A DNA stretch of 64,000 nt from Pseudomonas syringae CC1557 (GCF_000452705.1 NZ_CP007014.1:2542001-2606000), one strand, 5' to 3'. Numbered from the stretch's first letter, positions 45,627 through 55,802 are shown. The notes: generated by a model not told the origin, from the letters alone. Translations and numbers: made by a program.

Positions 45627-45968
45627 ATGAGTGGAATTGGATACCGACTAAGAAAAGAAAGAGAACGTCTGCGATTGTCCCAGCGTGTTTTCGGGGAGAT
45701 CGGCGGTGTTGAAGCAAACGCTCAGGGCAAGTATGAAAGCGGTGAACGGACTCCAAAGGCCGATTACCTGGCCGCAGTGGCGGCCAGAGGTGTGGATGTG
45801 CTTTACGTGCTGACTGGAACGCCCACTCCGACCCCGGTCAATGATCTAAGCGATGCCGAAGAAAAAGTTCTGGGCAGCTATCGCATCCTGGACAAGAAGG
45901 ATCAGGACGCAATAAGGCGTTTGACGATCACCATCGCCGAGCTTTCCTCACCCGGAAGTCCGGTGTGA
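45627..45968 (+). CDS. XRE-family helix-turn-helix regulator
   Basis: A 113-residue protein. Residues 3-60 form a lambda-repressor-like domain (GIGYRLRKERERLRLSQRVFGEIGGVEANAQGKYESGERTPKADYLAAV), ending in DVLYVLTGT. This resembles phage or plasmid C-type repressors whose C-terminal half is a short helical tail. Start at ATG 45627 or nine codons earlier at 45600; neither has a strong ribosome site. Divergent from the 73-residue regulator; the pair could be a leftover of a prophage control region. Confidence 0.8.
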   Translation: MSGIGYRLRKERERLRLSQRVFGEIGGVEANAQGKYESGERTPKADYLAAVAARGVDVLYVLTGTPTPTPVNDLSDAEEKVLGSYRILDKKDQDAIRRLTITIAELSSPGSPV

Positions 45969-46146
45969 GCACGCGGTTTACGTTACCTGTAACACGGCGC
46001 CTTTCAGGCAAGCAGAACTCTATGCAGGCTCATTCAAACACAACAATGACTAATTATTGCGAGTCATACTTCTCAATGCTAGGTCTGACTCGCCGTTTTT
46101 GTTATGGTGATTGGCATTCGTTATGACCGTTGCGCGAGGTGTCTGC

Positions 46147-46791
46147 TTGATTAGGGTGCTAGTTGTCGATGACCATGATCTTGTCCGGACAGGCATCACT
46201 CGCATGCTGGCCGACATAGACGGTCTGCAGGTTGTCGGGCAGGCGGACTCCGGTGAGGAGTCGCTGAAGAAGGCGCGGGAGCTGAAGCCCGATGTGGTGC
46301 TGATGGACGTCAAGATGCCAGGCATCGGCGGCCTCGAAGCCACGCGTAAAATGCTGCGCAGCCATCCTGACATCAAGGTGGTTGCCGTCACCGTCTGTGA
46401 AGAAGACCCGTTTCCGACCCGCTTGCTGCAGGCCGGGGCTGCTGGCTACATGACCAAAGGTGCAGGGCTGGCGGAAATGGTGCAGGCCATTCGTCTGGTG
46501 TTTGCCGGTCAGCGGTACATCAGCCCGCAGATCGCCCAGCAACTGGCGTTGAAATCGTTTCAGCCGCAGGTCAACAATTCGCCATTCGATCTGCTCTCCG
46601 AGCGCGAGATCCAGATTGCCCTGATGATCGTCGGCTGCCAGAAGGTGCAGACCATCTCGGACAAGCTGTGCCTGTCGCCGAAAACCGTGAATACCTACCG
46701 ATATCGTATCTTTGAAAAGCTTTCGATCAGCAGTGATGTTGAACTGGCTTTACTCGCTGTACGCCACGGCATGGTAGATGCCAGCGCCTGA
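46147..46791 (+). CDS. gacA: GacA response regulator
   Basis: A 214-residue response regulator of the GacS/GacA system, which switches on the small regulatory RNAs that titrate RsmA/CsrA and so controls secondary metabolism, virulence and biofilm genes. The receiver domain has the DDHD acidic pocket at residues 8-11 and phospho-acceptor Asp54 ([10 protein letters not shown]). A LuxR/NarL helix-turn-helix fills the C-terminus ([42 protein letters not shown]). Start is TTG at 46147 after GAGG, as known for Pseudomonas gacA. The uvrC start is two bases after its stop, the conserved gacA-uvrC operon. Confidence 0.97.
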   Translation: MIRVLVVDDHDLVRTGITRMLADIDGLQVVGQADSGEESLKKARELKPDVVLMDVKMPGIGGLEATRKMLRSHPDIKVVAVTVCEEDPFPTRLLQAGAAGYMTKGAGLAEMVQAIRLVFAGQRYISPQIAQQLALKSFQPQVNNSPFDLLSEREIQIALMIVGCQKVQTISDKLCLSPKTVNTYRYRIFEKLSISSDVELALLAVRHGMVDASA

Positions 46792-46793
46792 AC

Positions 46794-48617
46794 ATGACCC
46801 AGACATTCGACCCAAGTGCATTTCTTGCGACCTGTAGCGGTCGCCCCGGCGTCTATCGCATGTTTGACGCCGAAGCCACCCTGCTTTACGTCGGCAAGGC
46901 CAAGAACCTCAAGAAGCGTCTCGCCAGTTACTTTCGCAAGACTGGCCACGCGCCGAAGACCGGCGCGCTGGTGGCGCGCATCGCCCAGATTGAAACGACT
47001 ATTACGGGTAATGAAACCGAAGCGTTGTTGCTGGAGCAGACCCTCATCAAGGAGTGGCGACCTCCTTACAACATTCTGCTGCGCGATGATAAGTCCTATC
47101 CTTATGTGTTTCTGTCCGATAGTGCGTTTCCGCGGCTGAGTATTCATCGTGGCGCCAAGAAGGCCAAGGGCCGATATTTCGGGCCTTACCCGAGTGCGGG
47201 CGCGATTCGCGAAAGCCTCAGCCTGCTGCAGAAGACCTTTCAGGTTCGGCAGTGCGAAGACAGCTATTTCAAGAACCGTACCCGACCGTGCCTGCAATAC
47301 CAGATCAAACGCTGCAAAGGCCCTTGTGTCGGGCTGGTCGAGCCAGAGGTCTACGCCGAAGACGTGCGCCACTCGGTCATGTTTCTCGAAGGGCGCAGCA
47401 ATGCGTTGAGCGACGAACTGAACACTGCGATGGAAAAAGCCGCGATGGCGCTCGATTTCGAACGTGCGGCCGAGTTGCGTGATCAGGTGGCGTTGTTGCG
47501 CCGTGTTCAGGATCAGCAAAGCATGGATGGCGGTACCGGTGATGTGGATGTGGTCGCTGCATTCGTCAATCCTGGCGGTGCCTGCGTGCATCTGATCAGT
47601 GTCCGCGGTGGCCGGGTGCTGGGCAGCAAGAACTTCTTCCCGCAGGTGGGCATAGAAGAGGAGGTCGGCGAAGTGATGTCGGCCTTCCTGGCTCAGTATT
47701 TTCTCGGCGGCATTGATCGGGAGCTGCCTGGCGAAGTGATTGTCAACGTCGTCAATGAAGACTTCCCGGCACTGATTGACGCCATCGAAGAGCTGCGCGG
47801 CGTTGAAATGGTCATCAGCCACCGCGTGCGCGGAACCCGGGCTCGCTGGCAGCAAATGGCAGTCACCAATGCCGAGCAGGCGCTGGCAGCGCGTCTGGCC
47901 AATCGTCAGCACGTCGCCTCGCGGTTTGAGGCGCTGGCTGTGGTGCTGGGTCTCGACGACCCGCCGATGCGCCTTGAATGCTATGACATCAGCCATTCCA
48001 GTGGTGAGGCGACGGTAGCGTCATGCGTCGTGTTCGGCCCTGAAGGCCCTATCAAGTCGGATTACCGGCGTTTCAATATTGAAGGCGTGACGGCGGGCGA
48101 TGACTATGCGGCCATGCATCAGGCGCTGACCCGGCGCTACAGCCGCATCAAGGCCGGGGAGGGCAAGTTGCCCGACGTGCTGCTGGTGGACGGTGGCAAG
48201 GGGCAGATGTCCATGGCGCGCGACGTGCTCAACGAGCTGCAGGTCCCGGACCTGATTCTGCTGGGCGTGGCCAAGGGCACAACGCGCAAGGCCGGTTTTG
48301 AAACACTTTACCTGAATGACGCCGCTCATGAATTCACCTTGCCCGGTGATTCGCCTGCGCTGCACCTGATCCAGCAGATTCGTGACGAGGCTCACCGCTT
48401 CGCCATCACCGGTCACCGGGCGCGCCGTGGCAAGACCCGGCGCACGTCGACCCTTGAAGGGGTTGCCGGAGTAGGACCGACCCGGCGTCGTGATCTGCTT
48501 AAACACTTTGGCGGATTGCAGGAATTGTCCCGTGCGAGTATTGATGAAATCGCAAAAGCACCCGGAATCAGCAAAAAGCTGGCAGAGTCGATTTATGCAA
48601 ACCTGCACAGCGAGTAG
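46794..48617 (+). CDS. uvrC: Excinuclease ABC subunit C
   Basis: A 607-residue nuclease that makes both cuts in nucleotide-excision repair. The N-terminal GIY-YIG domain is [27 protein letters not shown]. The UVR motif lies near residue 205 ([20 protein letters not shown]). The RNase H-like domain includes [16 protein letters not shown] and [12 protein letters not shown]. The C-terminal helix-hairpin-helix pair is [21 protein letters not shown] and [16 protein letters not shown]. Full length. Coupled to gacA upstream and followed by pgsA 32 bp downstream. Confidence 0.97.
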   Translation: MTQTFDPSAFLATCSGRPGVYRMFDAEATLLYVGKAKNLKKRLASYFRKTGHAPKTGALVARIAQIETTITGNETEALLLEQTLIKEWRPPYNILLRDDKSYPYVFLSDSAFPRLSIHRGAKKAKGRYFGPYPSAGAIRESLSLLQKTFQVRQCEDSYFKNRTRPCLQYQIKRCKGPCVGLVEPEVYAEDVRHSVMFLEGRSNALSDELNTAMEKAAMALDFERAAELRDQVALLRRVQDQQSMDGGTGDVDVVAAFVNPGGACVHLISVRGGRVLGSKNFFPQVGIEEEVGEVMSAFLAQYFLGGIDRELPGEVIVNVVNEDFPALIDAIEELRGVEMVISHRVRGTRARWQQMAVTNAEQALAARLANRQHVASRFEALAVVLGLDDPPMRLECYDISHSSGEATVASCVVFGPEGPIKSDYRRFNIEGVTAGDDYAAMHQALTRRYSRIKAGEGKLPDVLLVDGGKGQMSMARDVLNELQVPDLILLGVAKGTTRKAGFETLYLNDAAHEFTLPGDSPALHLIQQIRDEAHRFAITGHRARRGKTRRTSTLEGVAGVGPTRRRDLLKHFGGLQELSRASIDEIAKAPGISKKLAESIYANLHSE

Positions 48618-48649
48618 AATGCCCGCTCACCTCGTAGCTAGTTGTGCCG

Positions 48650-49210
48650 ATGAATATCCCTAATCTGATTACCGTACTACGCGTTTTACTGATTCCGATC
48701 TTCATTTTGTTGTTCTACATGCCTTATCACTGGAGCTACATGGCAGCCAGTGCAGTCTTTGCGTTCGCTGCGGCGACCGACTGGCTCGACGGGTATCTCG
48801 CACGTCGTCTTGAGCAAAGCACGCCGTTTGGCGCTTTTCTCGACCCGGTAGCAGACAAACTGATGGTGGCGGTGGCTTTGGTGCTGCTGGTTCAGGCGCA
48901 TGCCAACCTCTGGCTGACGCTGCCTGCGGCAGTCATCATTGGCCGTGAAATCGTGATCTCCGCACTCCGTGAGTGGATGGCAGAGATAGGCGCGCGTGCC
49001 CAGGTGGCCGTTTCCAATATGGGCAAATGGAAAACTGCTGCACAGATGCTGGCTCTGGTGATCCTGCTGGGCAACCCGCCCGCCATCACCTTTTGGGTAA
49101 TTTTCGGCTATGCATTGCTGCTCGTTGCAGCGGGGCTGACCCTATGGTCGATGGTGCAATACCTCAGAGCCGCCTGGCCGCATCTCAAGACCACTGCCGA
49201 GAAAAAATAA
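48650..49210 (+). CDS. pgsA: Phosphatidylglycerophosphate synthase
   Basis: A 186-residue membrane enzyme making phosphatidylglycerol phosphate from CDP-diacylglycerol and glycerol 3-phosphate. The CDP-alcohol phosphotransferase motif is complete: [20 protein letters not shown] followed by LDPVADK, near residues 46-72, with four to five hydrophobic segments around it. Starts at ATG 48650; a GTG two codons earlier is less likely. Part of the gacA-uvrC-pgsA-tRNA-Gly block. Confidence 0.96.
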   Translation: MNIPNLITVLRVLLIPIFILLFYMPYHWSYMAASAVFAFAAATDWLDGYLARRLEQSTPFGAFLDPVADKLMVAVALVLLVQAHANLWLTLPAAVIIGREIVISALREWMAEIGARAQVAVSNMGKWKTAAQMLALVILLGNPPAITFWVIFGYALLLVAAGLTLWSMVQYLRAAWPHLKTTAEKK

Positions 49211-49227
49211 GTTTTTGAATCAAAGGC

Positions 49228-49255
49228 TTGACGTCGTTATTCGAATCGCTAGAAT
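49228..49255 (+). promoter_or_regulatory. Sigma-70 promoter of the tRNA-Gly gene
   Basis: TTGACG (49228-49233), a 16-bp spacer and TAGAAT (49250-49255), 22 bp ahead of the tRNA, with a GC-rich CGGCC discriminator. Confidence 0.75.
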
Positions 49256-49277
49256 AGCGGCCTGTCATCGAGACAAT

Positions 49278-49353
<76 letters not shown>

Positions 49354-49400
49354 AATTTTGATCTACAGACTTCCATTGGCATCTGTAGGTCGTTGAAAAG

Positions 49401-49421
49401 AGAAGCTTCGGCTTCTTTTTT
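49401..49421 (+). terminator. Terminator downstream of tRNA-Gly, inside the ICE end
   Basis: AGAAGC-TTCG-GCTTCT followed by TTTTT. An upstream inverted repeat CTACAGA/TCTGTAG lies at about 49362-49387. It stops tRNA transcription from entering the integrase gene. Confidence 0.75.
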
Positions 49422-49581
49422 CGTTCCAGTAAAAGCCACGGAAATCCACCGACAGCCAGCGTTTTTGAGGCCAAAATTGAGGCCAAAGAATGCGGGTGGT
49501 ACCGGTTCCGGGTTGTTGCTAGGGTTGGATTGGGTTGACCAGCAGCATTGAGCCTAAGTCTCACGACTTAGGAGTTCGATG

Positions 49582-51495
49582 ATGGCACTCTCTGATCTGA
49601 CCGTGCGGCAAGCCAAGGCCGCACAGAAAACCTACAGTATCCCCGACACCGACGGCCTTAGCCTGGTGGTCACCACCGTCGGTGGAAAGTCGTGGCATCT
49701 GCGCTACTACTGGCTCGGAAAGCAAAAGCGCATCTCCTTGGGCAGCTACCCCGAGATCGGACTGCGCGAAGCACGCGCCTTGCGTGATGAAGCCCGGGCG
49801 CTTGTGGCGAAGGGCATCAATCCCCATACAGAACGCAAACAGAAGCGACACGCTATCAAGCTGGCCTCGGACTACACGTTCAAGGCCGTCTTCGATGCTT
49901 GGGTCGAGCATCGTGCGAAGGAACTCAAGGAAGGCAGAAACAGCACGCTGTCGCAGATCCAGCGAGTCTTCGGCAAGGACGTGCTGCCCTGCCTTGAGAA
50001 GATGTCGATCTACGACATTCGCCGGCCTCAACTCATGGGCGTCCTGGCGCGGATCGAGCGGCGCAAGGCTTTCACCACTGCCGAGAAGGTCCGCACTTGG
50101 CTGGGCCAGTTGTTCCGCTACGCCCTGGTCATTGTCGAGGGCATGGAGGCCAATCCGGCCACCGACCTCGATGTGGTAGCCGAGCCCAAGCCACCGGTAA
50201 ACCACAATCCCTACCTGCATCTGTCCGAACTGCCCGACTTCCTCCAGAAGCTCAGGCTCTACAATCCGCGTGGCTGGCAAACGCAGCTCGGCATTCGGTT
50301 GCTGTTCCTGACCGGGGTTCGTACCGGCGAACTGCGGCTAGCCACCCCGGATCAATTCGACCTCGACCGAGGTCTTTGGATTATTCCGCCGCAGATCGTC
50401 AAGCAGCTTCAGGACGAGATGCGCAAGGCGGGTAGGCGTCCGCAGGACATACCGCCTTACATCGTGCCCCTTTCTGTCCAGGCCATCGAGATCGTGCGCT
50501 ACCTCCTGCGTGTAATGCGGCCTGCCCAAAAGCATTTGCTGGCGCACCGCAGCGAACTCAAGAAGCGCATCAGTGAGAACACCCTCAACGCTGCCTTGAA
50601 ACGAATGGGCTACGAGAATCAACTGACCGGCCACGGCATCCGGGGAACAATATCGACGGCGCTCAACGAGATCGGTTATCCCAAGATTTGGGTGGACGCG
50701 CAGCTTTCGCACTCCGATCCGAACAAGGTGAGTTTGGCCTACAACCACGCCATGTATGTCGAGCCGCGCCGCCGGATGATGCAGGATTGGGCTGACCGTC
50801 TCGATCTGCTTGAACAGGGCCATGTGAAAGATGCCAGTGCACATCTCACCATCCATATTGAAGGGACGCCTGCGATGGCGGAAGAGCCGGCGGCCATTGC
50901 CGCTGCTTCCGCTAAAGGCGACGTGTTGTCCACGCCGATCGCTGTGGCACCAAGCACTAAAGGAACCACCTTCCAGCGGCTTTCGCAGGTGCCTCCGCCC
51001 CCCATTCGGACGCCGAAACCGGAAGCATCCGCAATCCAGCGCGAGCGCGAGGAAATGCTGGCCATGTACGAGTCGCCTAGCTGCCTGCCGGTGCCGCTGT
51101 TCGGCAAGCTCGCCGGTAAGTCCAAGGACCAGATCAACCGCGAGCTGAAGGCAGGCAAGCTGCTGTCCATCAGCCTGGGTAATCGGGGGCAGCGTGTTCC
51201 CGATTGGCAACTGGTGCCACTCAAGCACAAGCTGGCCCAGGTACTTATGAATCAGTGCCAAGGAGCTGACTCATGGGACCTGTACCGAATGCTGACTCGG
51301 CCGCACCCGGATCTTGGTAATTGCGCAGCGATCGATGTAGTCACGCCGACCAATGTTGTCGCGGTCGTTCGGACCATTATGGGCGGCCGACATCATCCAG
51401 ATGCCTCCGATACCGTCTCACCGCAAGCTATCCCCGGGGGCGCGCGGCAGAGCATTCGCCGGATGAATGGTGCGGCTGTATTAGAAAGCGCTTGA
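49582..51495 (+). CDS. int: P4-type tyrosine integrase of the ICE
   Basis: A 637-residue site-specific recombinase that inserts and excises the ICE at tRNA-Gly. Residues 1-100 hold the arm-binding DUF4102-like domain (LTVRQAKAAQKTYSIPDTDGLSLVV), and the catalytic domain follows. Catalytic residues are the Arg in FLTGVRTGEL near 247, HGIRG near 351 and the Tyr in SLAYNHAMY near 388. The extra C-terminal 220 residues, with Pro-rich linkers, are typical of the long ICEclc IntB13 type rather than short phage integrases. ATG 49582 is seven bases after GGAG; an ATG one codon earlier is possible. Confidence 0.93.
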   Translation: MALSDLTVRQAKAAQKTYSIPDTDGLSLVVTTVGGKSWHLRYYWLGKQKRISLGSYPEIGLREARALRDEARALVAKGINPHTERKQKRHAIKLASDYTFKAVFDAWVEHRAKELKEGRNSTLSQIQRVFGKDVLPCLEKMSIYDIRRPQLMGVLARIERRKAFTTAEKVRTWLGQLFRYALVIVEGMEANPATDLDVVAEPKPPVNHNPYLHLSELPDFLQKLRLYNPRGWQTQLGIRLLFLTGVRTGELRLATPDQFDLDRGLWIIPPQIVKQLQDEMRKAGRRPQDIPPYIVPLSVQAIEIVRYLLRVMRPAQKHLLAHRSELKKRISENTLNAALKRMGYENQLTGHGIRGTISTALNEIGYPKIWVDAQLSHSDPNKVSLAYNHAMYVEPRRRMMQDWADRLDLLEQGHVKDASAHLTIHIEGTPAMAEEPAAIAAASAKGDVLSTPIAVAPSTKGTTFQRLSQVPPPPIRTPKPEASAIQREREEMLAMYESPSCLPVPLFGKLAGKSKDQINRELKAGKLLSISLGNRGQRVPDWQLVPLKHKLAQVLMNQCQGADSWDLYRMLTRPHPDLGNCAAIDVVTPTNVVAVVRTIMGGRHHPDASDTVSPQAIPGGARQSIRRMNGAAVLESA

Positions 51496-51669
51496 ATGCC
51501 AACGCTGCGGCCTGATGACCAGAGCGGGGCTGCCCATTGTCACCAGGTTTCGGGTCGGGGTCGTCTCCAGACTTGGCGACCTGTTGTGCTCTGGGCTCAA
51601 GCTACTCAGCAGGTACGTCGGTTTCCCCTGACGCTAAATTTTTTGGGTTGATCGTTTGTGGGAAGCTCG

Positions 51670-52563
51670 CTAATTGCAAATATGGGTGCTTAGGCGAGAG
51701 ATAAATCGCTCCAACGGAGCCGACAGGGTGCCACTGTCGGGGCGAAGCAGATAGGTAGTGATCACTGCCGACTCCGCCGCCAAGGGACGGATTACCACAT
51801 CAGGCCGTTGGCAGCAGGATGCGGCCCTAGTTTCCGTGGTGAAGCCGAGGCCGAAGCCCGCGCCGACGAGAGTGAACATCATATCCAATGAAGACGTATA
51901 TTCAACGACATTGGGCTCGCGCTTCAAAGGCCGAAGGAAGCGCCTTAGTTCACGGTAATAGCCCTCGCAAAGCTGCGGGTCACATAAGACAAGTGGGTGG
52001 TTCCCAAGCTCATGAAGTGGGACCTCCTTATGGACTAACAACTCATGCCGAGCAGGTACCGCAATCACTAGCGAGTCTTGCCAAAGTGGTTCGGCAACAA
52101 AGTCATCATCAATCTCGGCCGTGTATGCCAAACCTGCGGTGAAGTCGCCTGACCGTAGGCCACGCAACTGCTCGGCCAAAGGAACTTCGGACAGCCTTAT
52201 TTCAATCTCCGGTTCTTTTTCACGGCAATGGGCCAAGAATGTGGAAAGTCGCCGGTCAACTGCGCCATCGGAAATTGCGATGCGCAGATTACCTCTTGAA
52301 CCGGCTGCAATGGCCTTGGTATTTTCTCGTGCCTGCTTCAGGACGGTGAATAGCCTTCTAGTGTCATGCAAGAACGCAGTGCCGGCCGCAGTCAGTCGGG
52401 TGCCTCTACGATCCCGATCAAAAAGCACTGCGCCCAATTCATCCTCAAGTTCCTTGATAGTTCTGGAAAGCGGTGGCTGCTCAATATGGAGACGGTCTGC
52501 GGCCCTTGTAAAGTGCAACTCCTCAGCCAATACAACGAAGCAGCGAAGGTGTCGAAGTTCCAT
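51670..52563 (-). CDS. LysR-family regulator carried by the ICE
   Basis: A 297-residue regulator starting at MELRHLRCFVVLAEELHFTRAADRLHIEQPPLSRTI, the classical CatR/CbbR-type N-terminus. The effector domain runs from GNLRIAISDGAVDRRL. A 20-codon upstream extension is open but lacks a ribosome site. LysR regulators of this subgroup usually control an adjacent divergent catabolic or efflux gene. None is present here: about 540 bp without a gene follow, so the target may be lost or lie elsewhere. A CAATAAT/ATTATTG palindrome lies 137 bp upstream. Confidence 0.87.
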   Translation of the reverse strand: MELRHLRCFVVLAEELHFTRAADRLHIEQPPLSRTIKELEDELGAVLFDRDRRGTRLTAAGTAFLHDTRRLFTVLKQARENTKAIAAGSRGNLRIAISDGAVDRRLSTFLAHCREKEPEIEIRLSEVPLAEQLRGLRSGDFTAGLAYTAEIDDDFVAEPLWQDSLVIAVPARHELLVHKEVPLHELGNHPLVLCDPQLCEGYYRELRRFLRPLKREPNVVEYTSSLDMMFTLVGAGFGLGFTTETRAASCCQRPDVVIRPLAAESAVITTYLLRPDSGTLSAPLERFISRLSTHICN

Positions 52564-53101
52564 TAATTGCTTGCTACTTATTGTTTCGAATTGATGTGTG
52601 ATCTGACTGCCAAGCCTCGTCAAGATCGGTGTCGAAGAAGATTTGGGTGCTACTTGTTTATTGCTTTGCCTGATTTGTTTGCGGAAAGAATTTATTCTCC
52701 AATAATGAAATTATTGACATGCATCTTATAGTCACTCCTGCCTTTGAGTGGCTTGACTTACAGTTGGATTATGTCCAGCTAAACGACTATTTTATCCGCG
52801 CTGGAACTATAGTAAGTCCCTATCTCATATTTCCATAGTGCATCTGTACTATTGATTAGGTAGTAGGAGGATGTGGATGAAACCATTTCGTAAATCATTA
52901 TGAGGGCGTCTGTGCCTCGGTTAAAGCCACACCATACCTTGTTCGCATAAACAGAGGTCCATAGGCGTTCACTGAACGAAAAATCGTCTACGCACTTTTG
53001 AGCCGGTAAGGCGCGCCGAACATGCTAGTTCGCTTCTGAAGCGCGTACCGTAGGGAGGCCTGGCAAGCAGGCGTATTCCCCTGACGGGGCGAGGACGATT
53101 G
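52564..53101. promoter_or_regulatory. 538-bp region upstream of the ICE LysR gene, with an AT-rich palindrome
   Basis: No coding region is supported on either strand. An inverted repeat CAATAAT-GAA-ATTATTG at 52700-52716 is a candidate operator for the LysR protein. The segment is AT-richer than the flanking genes and may be what is left of a deleted divergent target gene. Near its right end GGGCGAGGA serves as ribosome site for 53102. Confidence 0.45.
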
Positions 53102-53536
53102 ATGAATCAGAAAGTGAAGACCGTGGTGATCGTGGCCGGATTCATAGCCGGCTTGGCACTTTCAACCAGCGCGTTGGCGCAGGCGTGTTGCCCAGGCGAT
53201 GGGCATACCATTGCTGCGACCACTGGCTTGGGTCAAAGCATGCCGCCGGCGACCAACCTTGCGGTCGATCCATCATGGCGGGTCTATGCGTTTCGGCGCG
53301 ATGGCGTGGAGTATCTGCAGGTCAACGATACCAAGGGCGTTGTGCGCGCAGCCCTAGGCCACATCAACGAAACGACGTGGGTCATGCCCATAGGTACGGA
53401 CGTGAACCGCGTCACGATCACCTCCAGCGCCAATGACAATTCGGGCACTTTGATCTATCGATCGGGTCCGATTGCCATCAGAGTCTTGCAGGCAGCGCAG
53501 GGCAATTCCTGGGTATTCACGACATCCGAGAACTGA
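53102..53536 (+). CDS. Small secreted protein of unknown function, 144 aa
   Basis: A typical Sec signal peptide (MNQKVKTVVIVAGFIAGLALSTSALAQA) is followed by about 115 residues with two adjacent cysteines near the mature start (ACCPGDG) and beta-rich content. No family recognised. Its last 20 bases overlap the end of the MASE1 gene on the opposite strand, so the two transcripts converge and overlap. Presumably periplasmic; a link to the secretion genes at 58580-61086 is possible but unproven. Confidence 0.65.
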   Translation: MNQKVKTVVIVAGFIAGLALSTSALAQACCPGDGHTIAATTGLGQSMPPATNLAVDPSWRVYAFRRDGVEYLQVNDTKGVVRAALGHINETTWVMPIGTDVNRVTITSSANDNSGTLIYRSGPIAIRVLQAAQGNSWVFTTSEN

Positions 53537-55031
53537 TGCGATCTTGAACGGGTTCTGAGATAAGGAAGCTCAGGCTCAACGCATGGCGGCGGCGACAGGT
53601 GCCGCCATGCGTTGTGAGCCTGTCCAAAAACTCACCCTCCAGCGTCTCGTCGCCGCGCGGGACCGCATCGAGCACCGATGCGTCGGCGATGAGTTGGACG
53701 GCGACGCCCAGCCGTCCGCGCGACTGCCAGACCCGTGCTTTGACCAGATGCCGCCGTGCTAGCGGCAAAAACTCTACCGCGTTGAGCAGGCAGCGGTACG
53801 CGGCAAGCTGCAGGCCGACCGACATTCTTCTTGGATCCCCAAGCAAGCGGCAGCGAAACTCCGTGTCGCACTTGTTTGCGAGGGATACCGAAGCCAGCAC
53901 GTGGTAGAGACCGTGCGTCTCGATCGCCAACGGATAGAGTACCTCGACATAGTTATCCAGCAACCGTGCCTGGATCAACCCGTTGCGGGTCATCTCCATC
54001 GCCGCAGCATAGTGGCCGCGTGTGCGCAGATACGTTATCGCGTTTCGGCGCAACCTGTTGAGCTGGACATTTATGTCCGTGTACTCGGCAACGCGGTTGC
54101 GCATTGCACGTTCGGAGGAGAGGTAGCCGGAATGGGCCATCTGTAGCGCCTGATCCCTGGATTGGCTGAAACTGCGGGCGTTCGCATACGCCGCCGAAAG
54201 TTGCGTACCGAAAGCCACCAGACCTATCGCGACGGCGCTGAGCAGCAACTGGACATTGAAGACATCGGCACTGAAGTACCCGTCGATACTCACCTTGGGC
54301 AGCGATAGCGCCACAGCCACGTTCACCACCACGATACCGAGCGCCGCACCCCGCCAGCCGTGACGCAGCGTCAACCCGATAGCGGGTGAGATCAGCGCGA
54401 GCATGAGCAATTGCTTGAGCAGCACGTCGGTGGACAAGGCGATCGCCACGAACAGCGCGCCGACCGCGGCAAGCGTCCAGACTGCGTGACGCAGAAGCGC
54501 TGCCGCTTCTTTTTCGCTCCTTGGTCGACGTTGCCAGAGCAGTGCCGGCAGAAGCAGCATCAACATGCCGAGAAAATCGCCCAGGGTGTACTTCACCAGC
54601 GTTTGCCACACCGCCGACACTTGAGGCCCGCCGAGGACGGCGTTGAAGGCCAGGCTGCAGCACGATCCCCAGATTGCCATCATCAACGCGAGCGCGAGGA
54701 GCCAATGGTTCTTGTGGGTTAGATTGGGAATGTGGCTGCGGGCGATCAGCGGCAGCAACGACACGATAGGCATGTAGAAAAATGCGCTGACGTAGGCCCA
54801 TGCTAGGGTGTAGCCACGCACTTCCACCATTGGCACGCGGAGCATCAAGACGGCGGCGATGTCACCGATCAGCAGGTAAGGCCATTGGCGCCATGGCATC
54901 AGCAGCAACGTCACCAGCCTGAGCCCTGCGGGTAGATACCACTGATCGACGGACCAGCGTCGAAGCAGAAGAAACACAGCGCAGTAAACGATACTGAGCA
55001 GACATCCCCTTGCGAAATCCTTTGCAGCCAT
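53517..55031 (-). CDS. MASE1 membrane sensor with degenerate kinase-like C-terminus
   Basis: A 504-residue protein. Residues 8-290 hold eight or so hydrophobic segments with the MASE1 look (WYLPAGLRLVTLLLMPWRQWPYLLIGD; KYTLGDFLGMLMLLLPALLW). After a coiled-coil stretch (residues 290-350), the C-terminal 140 residues recall a histidine-kinase ATPase domain: an N-box-like AYRCLLNAVEFLPLARR and a G-box-like GDETLEGEFLDRL. The phospho-accepting His motif and the glycine-rich D-x-G-x-G are absent, so it is probably not an active kinase. ATG 55031 follows AGGGAAGGG. It may sense an envelope signal for the neighbouring secretion genes. Confidence 0.75.
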   Translation of the reverse strand: MAAKDFARGCLLSIVYCAVFLLLRRWSVDQWYLPAGLRLVTLLLMPWRQWPYLLIGDIAAVLMLRVPMVEVRGYTLAWAYVSAFFYMPIVSLLPLIARSHIPNLTHKNHWLLALALMMAIWGSCCSLAFNAVLGGPQVSAVWQTLVKYTLGDFLGMLMLLLPALLWQRRPRSEKEAAALLRHAVWTLAAVGALFVAIALSTDVLLKQLLMLALISPAIGLTLRHGWRGAALGIVVVNVAVALSLPKVSIDGYFSADVFNVQLLLSAVAIGLVAFGTQLSAAYANARSFSQSRDQALQMAHSGYLSSERAMRNRVAEYTDINVQLNRLRRNAITYLRTRGHYAAAMEMTRNGLIQARLLDNYVEVLYPLAIETHGLYHVLASVSLANKCDTEFRCRLLGDPRRMSVGLQLAAYRCLLNAVEFLPLARRHLVKARVWQSRGRLGVAVQLIADASVLDAVPRGDETLEGEFLDRLTTHGGTCRRRHALSLSFLISEPVQDRISSRMS

Positions 55032-55202
55032 GTGCCCTTCCCTGGTACGGATACAGAGTAACTATAGAAGCCACTCCGACACGGGCGGTAGACAATTGCC
55101 CCGGTACCGTCATTGGTTACGAGGCGACCACCTCAAATAGGCGGCGGCTCGATAGCGGCACGTGTCGGGGCTCAGCGATGGTGCTGCTTTTATGTATTGG
55201 TG

Positions 55203-55772
55203 TCAGCGCGAGCGCACCAGCCGGTACTGGCGACGATCACCGTAGGCTGGTCCCTGCGTCTCGGTATTGGCGCATAGACGACCCTCGCACAGCGTCACGT
55301 CGGCTGCGTTGTAAGCACGCAAAAGCTCGGCGCGTAGTTGGTTGTCGCGGATGTCCTGCCGGTACTGCATAAGTAGCCAGCCGCCGCCAGCGAGCAACAG
55401 CAGCAAGCTCCCAAGCGTGATGGCGGCGCTCTTCCACAGCAGCAGGCGTTGCATGCGCTCGACGTGCTTGAGTTGGGTGGACAACGACTGCGCGCCCTCG
55501 CTGATCAAACTACCCGCGTGCTGCAGCCGCTTTTCAAAGCCGGCAACGGACTCGTCAAGGCCATTCTGCACCTGGCGAATCAAAGCATCCGGAACACGCT
55601 GCAACGTCTCCTGCACCGAACGCACGGTCACGCCCGGCAATGATTGCGTGACTTGTTCGAGGTGCTGTATTAGTCGCTGTTGTTGTCGATTGAGGTCAGC
55701 GCAGCTGCGCTCGAACTGTTCCATCAGCGCAGCGGCCTTGCTCGCCAGCGCCAGCGTGTCGAACTGGTTCAT
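55203..55772 (-). CDS. Coiled-coil protein with one membrane segment, 189 aa
   Basis: Residues 1-110 are strongly helical and heptad-like (SKAAALMEQFERSCADLNRQQQRLIQHLEQ, then EKRLQHAGSLISEGAQSLSTQLKHVERMQ). One hydrophobic segment follows at about 113-135 (LLLWKSAAITLGSLLLLLAGGGWLLM), then a short tail with two cysteines. I recall similar proteins beside secretion or mobilisation genes in Xanthomonadaceae, but give no function. ATG 55772 is six bases after AGGA. It ends the operon that runs leftward from the secretion genes. Confidence 0.7.
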   Translation of the reverse strand: MNQFDTLALASKAAALMEQFERSCADLNRQQQRLIQHLEQVTQSLPGVTVRSVQETLQRVPDALIRQVQNGLDESVAGFEKRLQHAGSLISEGAQSLSTQLKHVERMQRLLLWKSAAITLGSLLLLLAGGGWLLMQYRQDIRDNQLRAELLRAYNAADVTLCEGRLCANTETQGPAYGDRRQYRLVRSR

Positions 55773-55802
55773 CATGATTCCTAGAACAGGACGTATGGAC
55801 GA

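Noticed and set aside
46695..47996. 433-codon open frame on the minus strand
   Set aside because: Opposite strand of gacA/uvrC, both of which are certain; composition is that of an antisense shadow.
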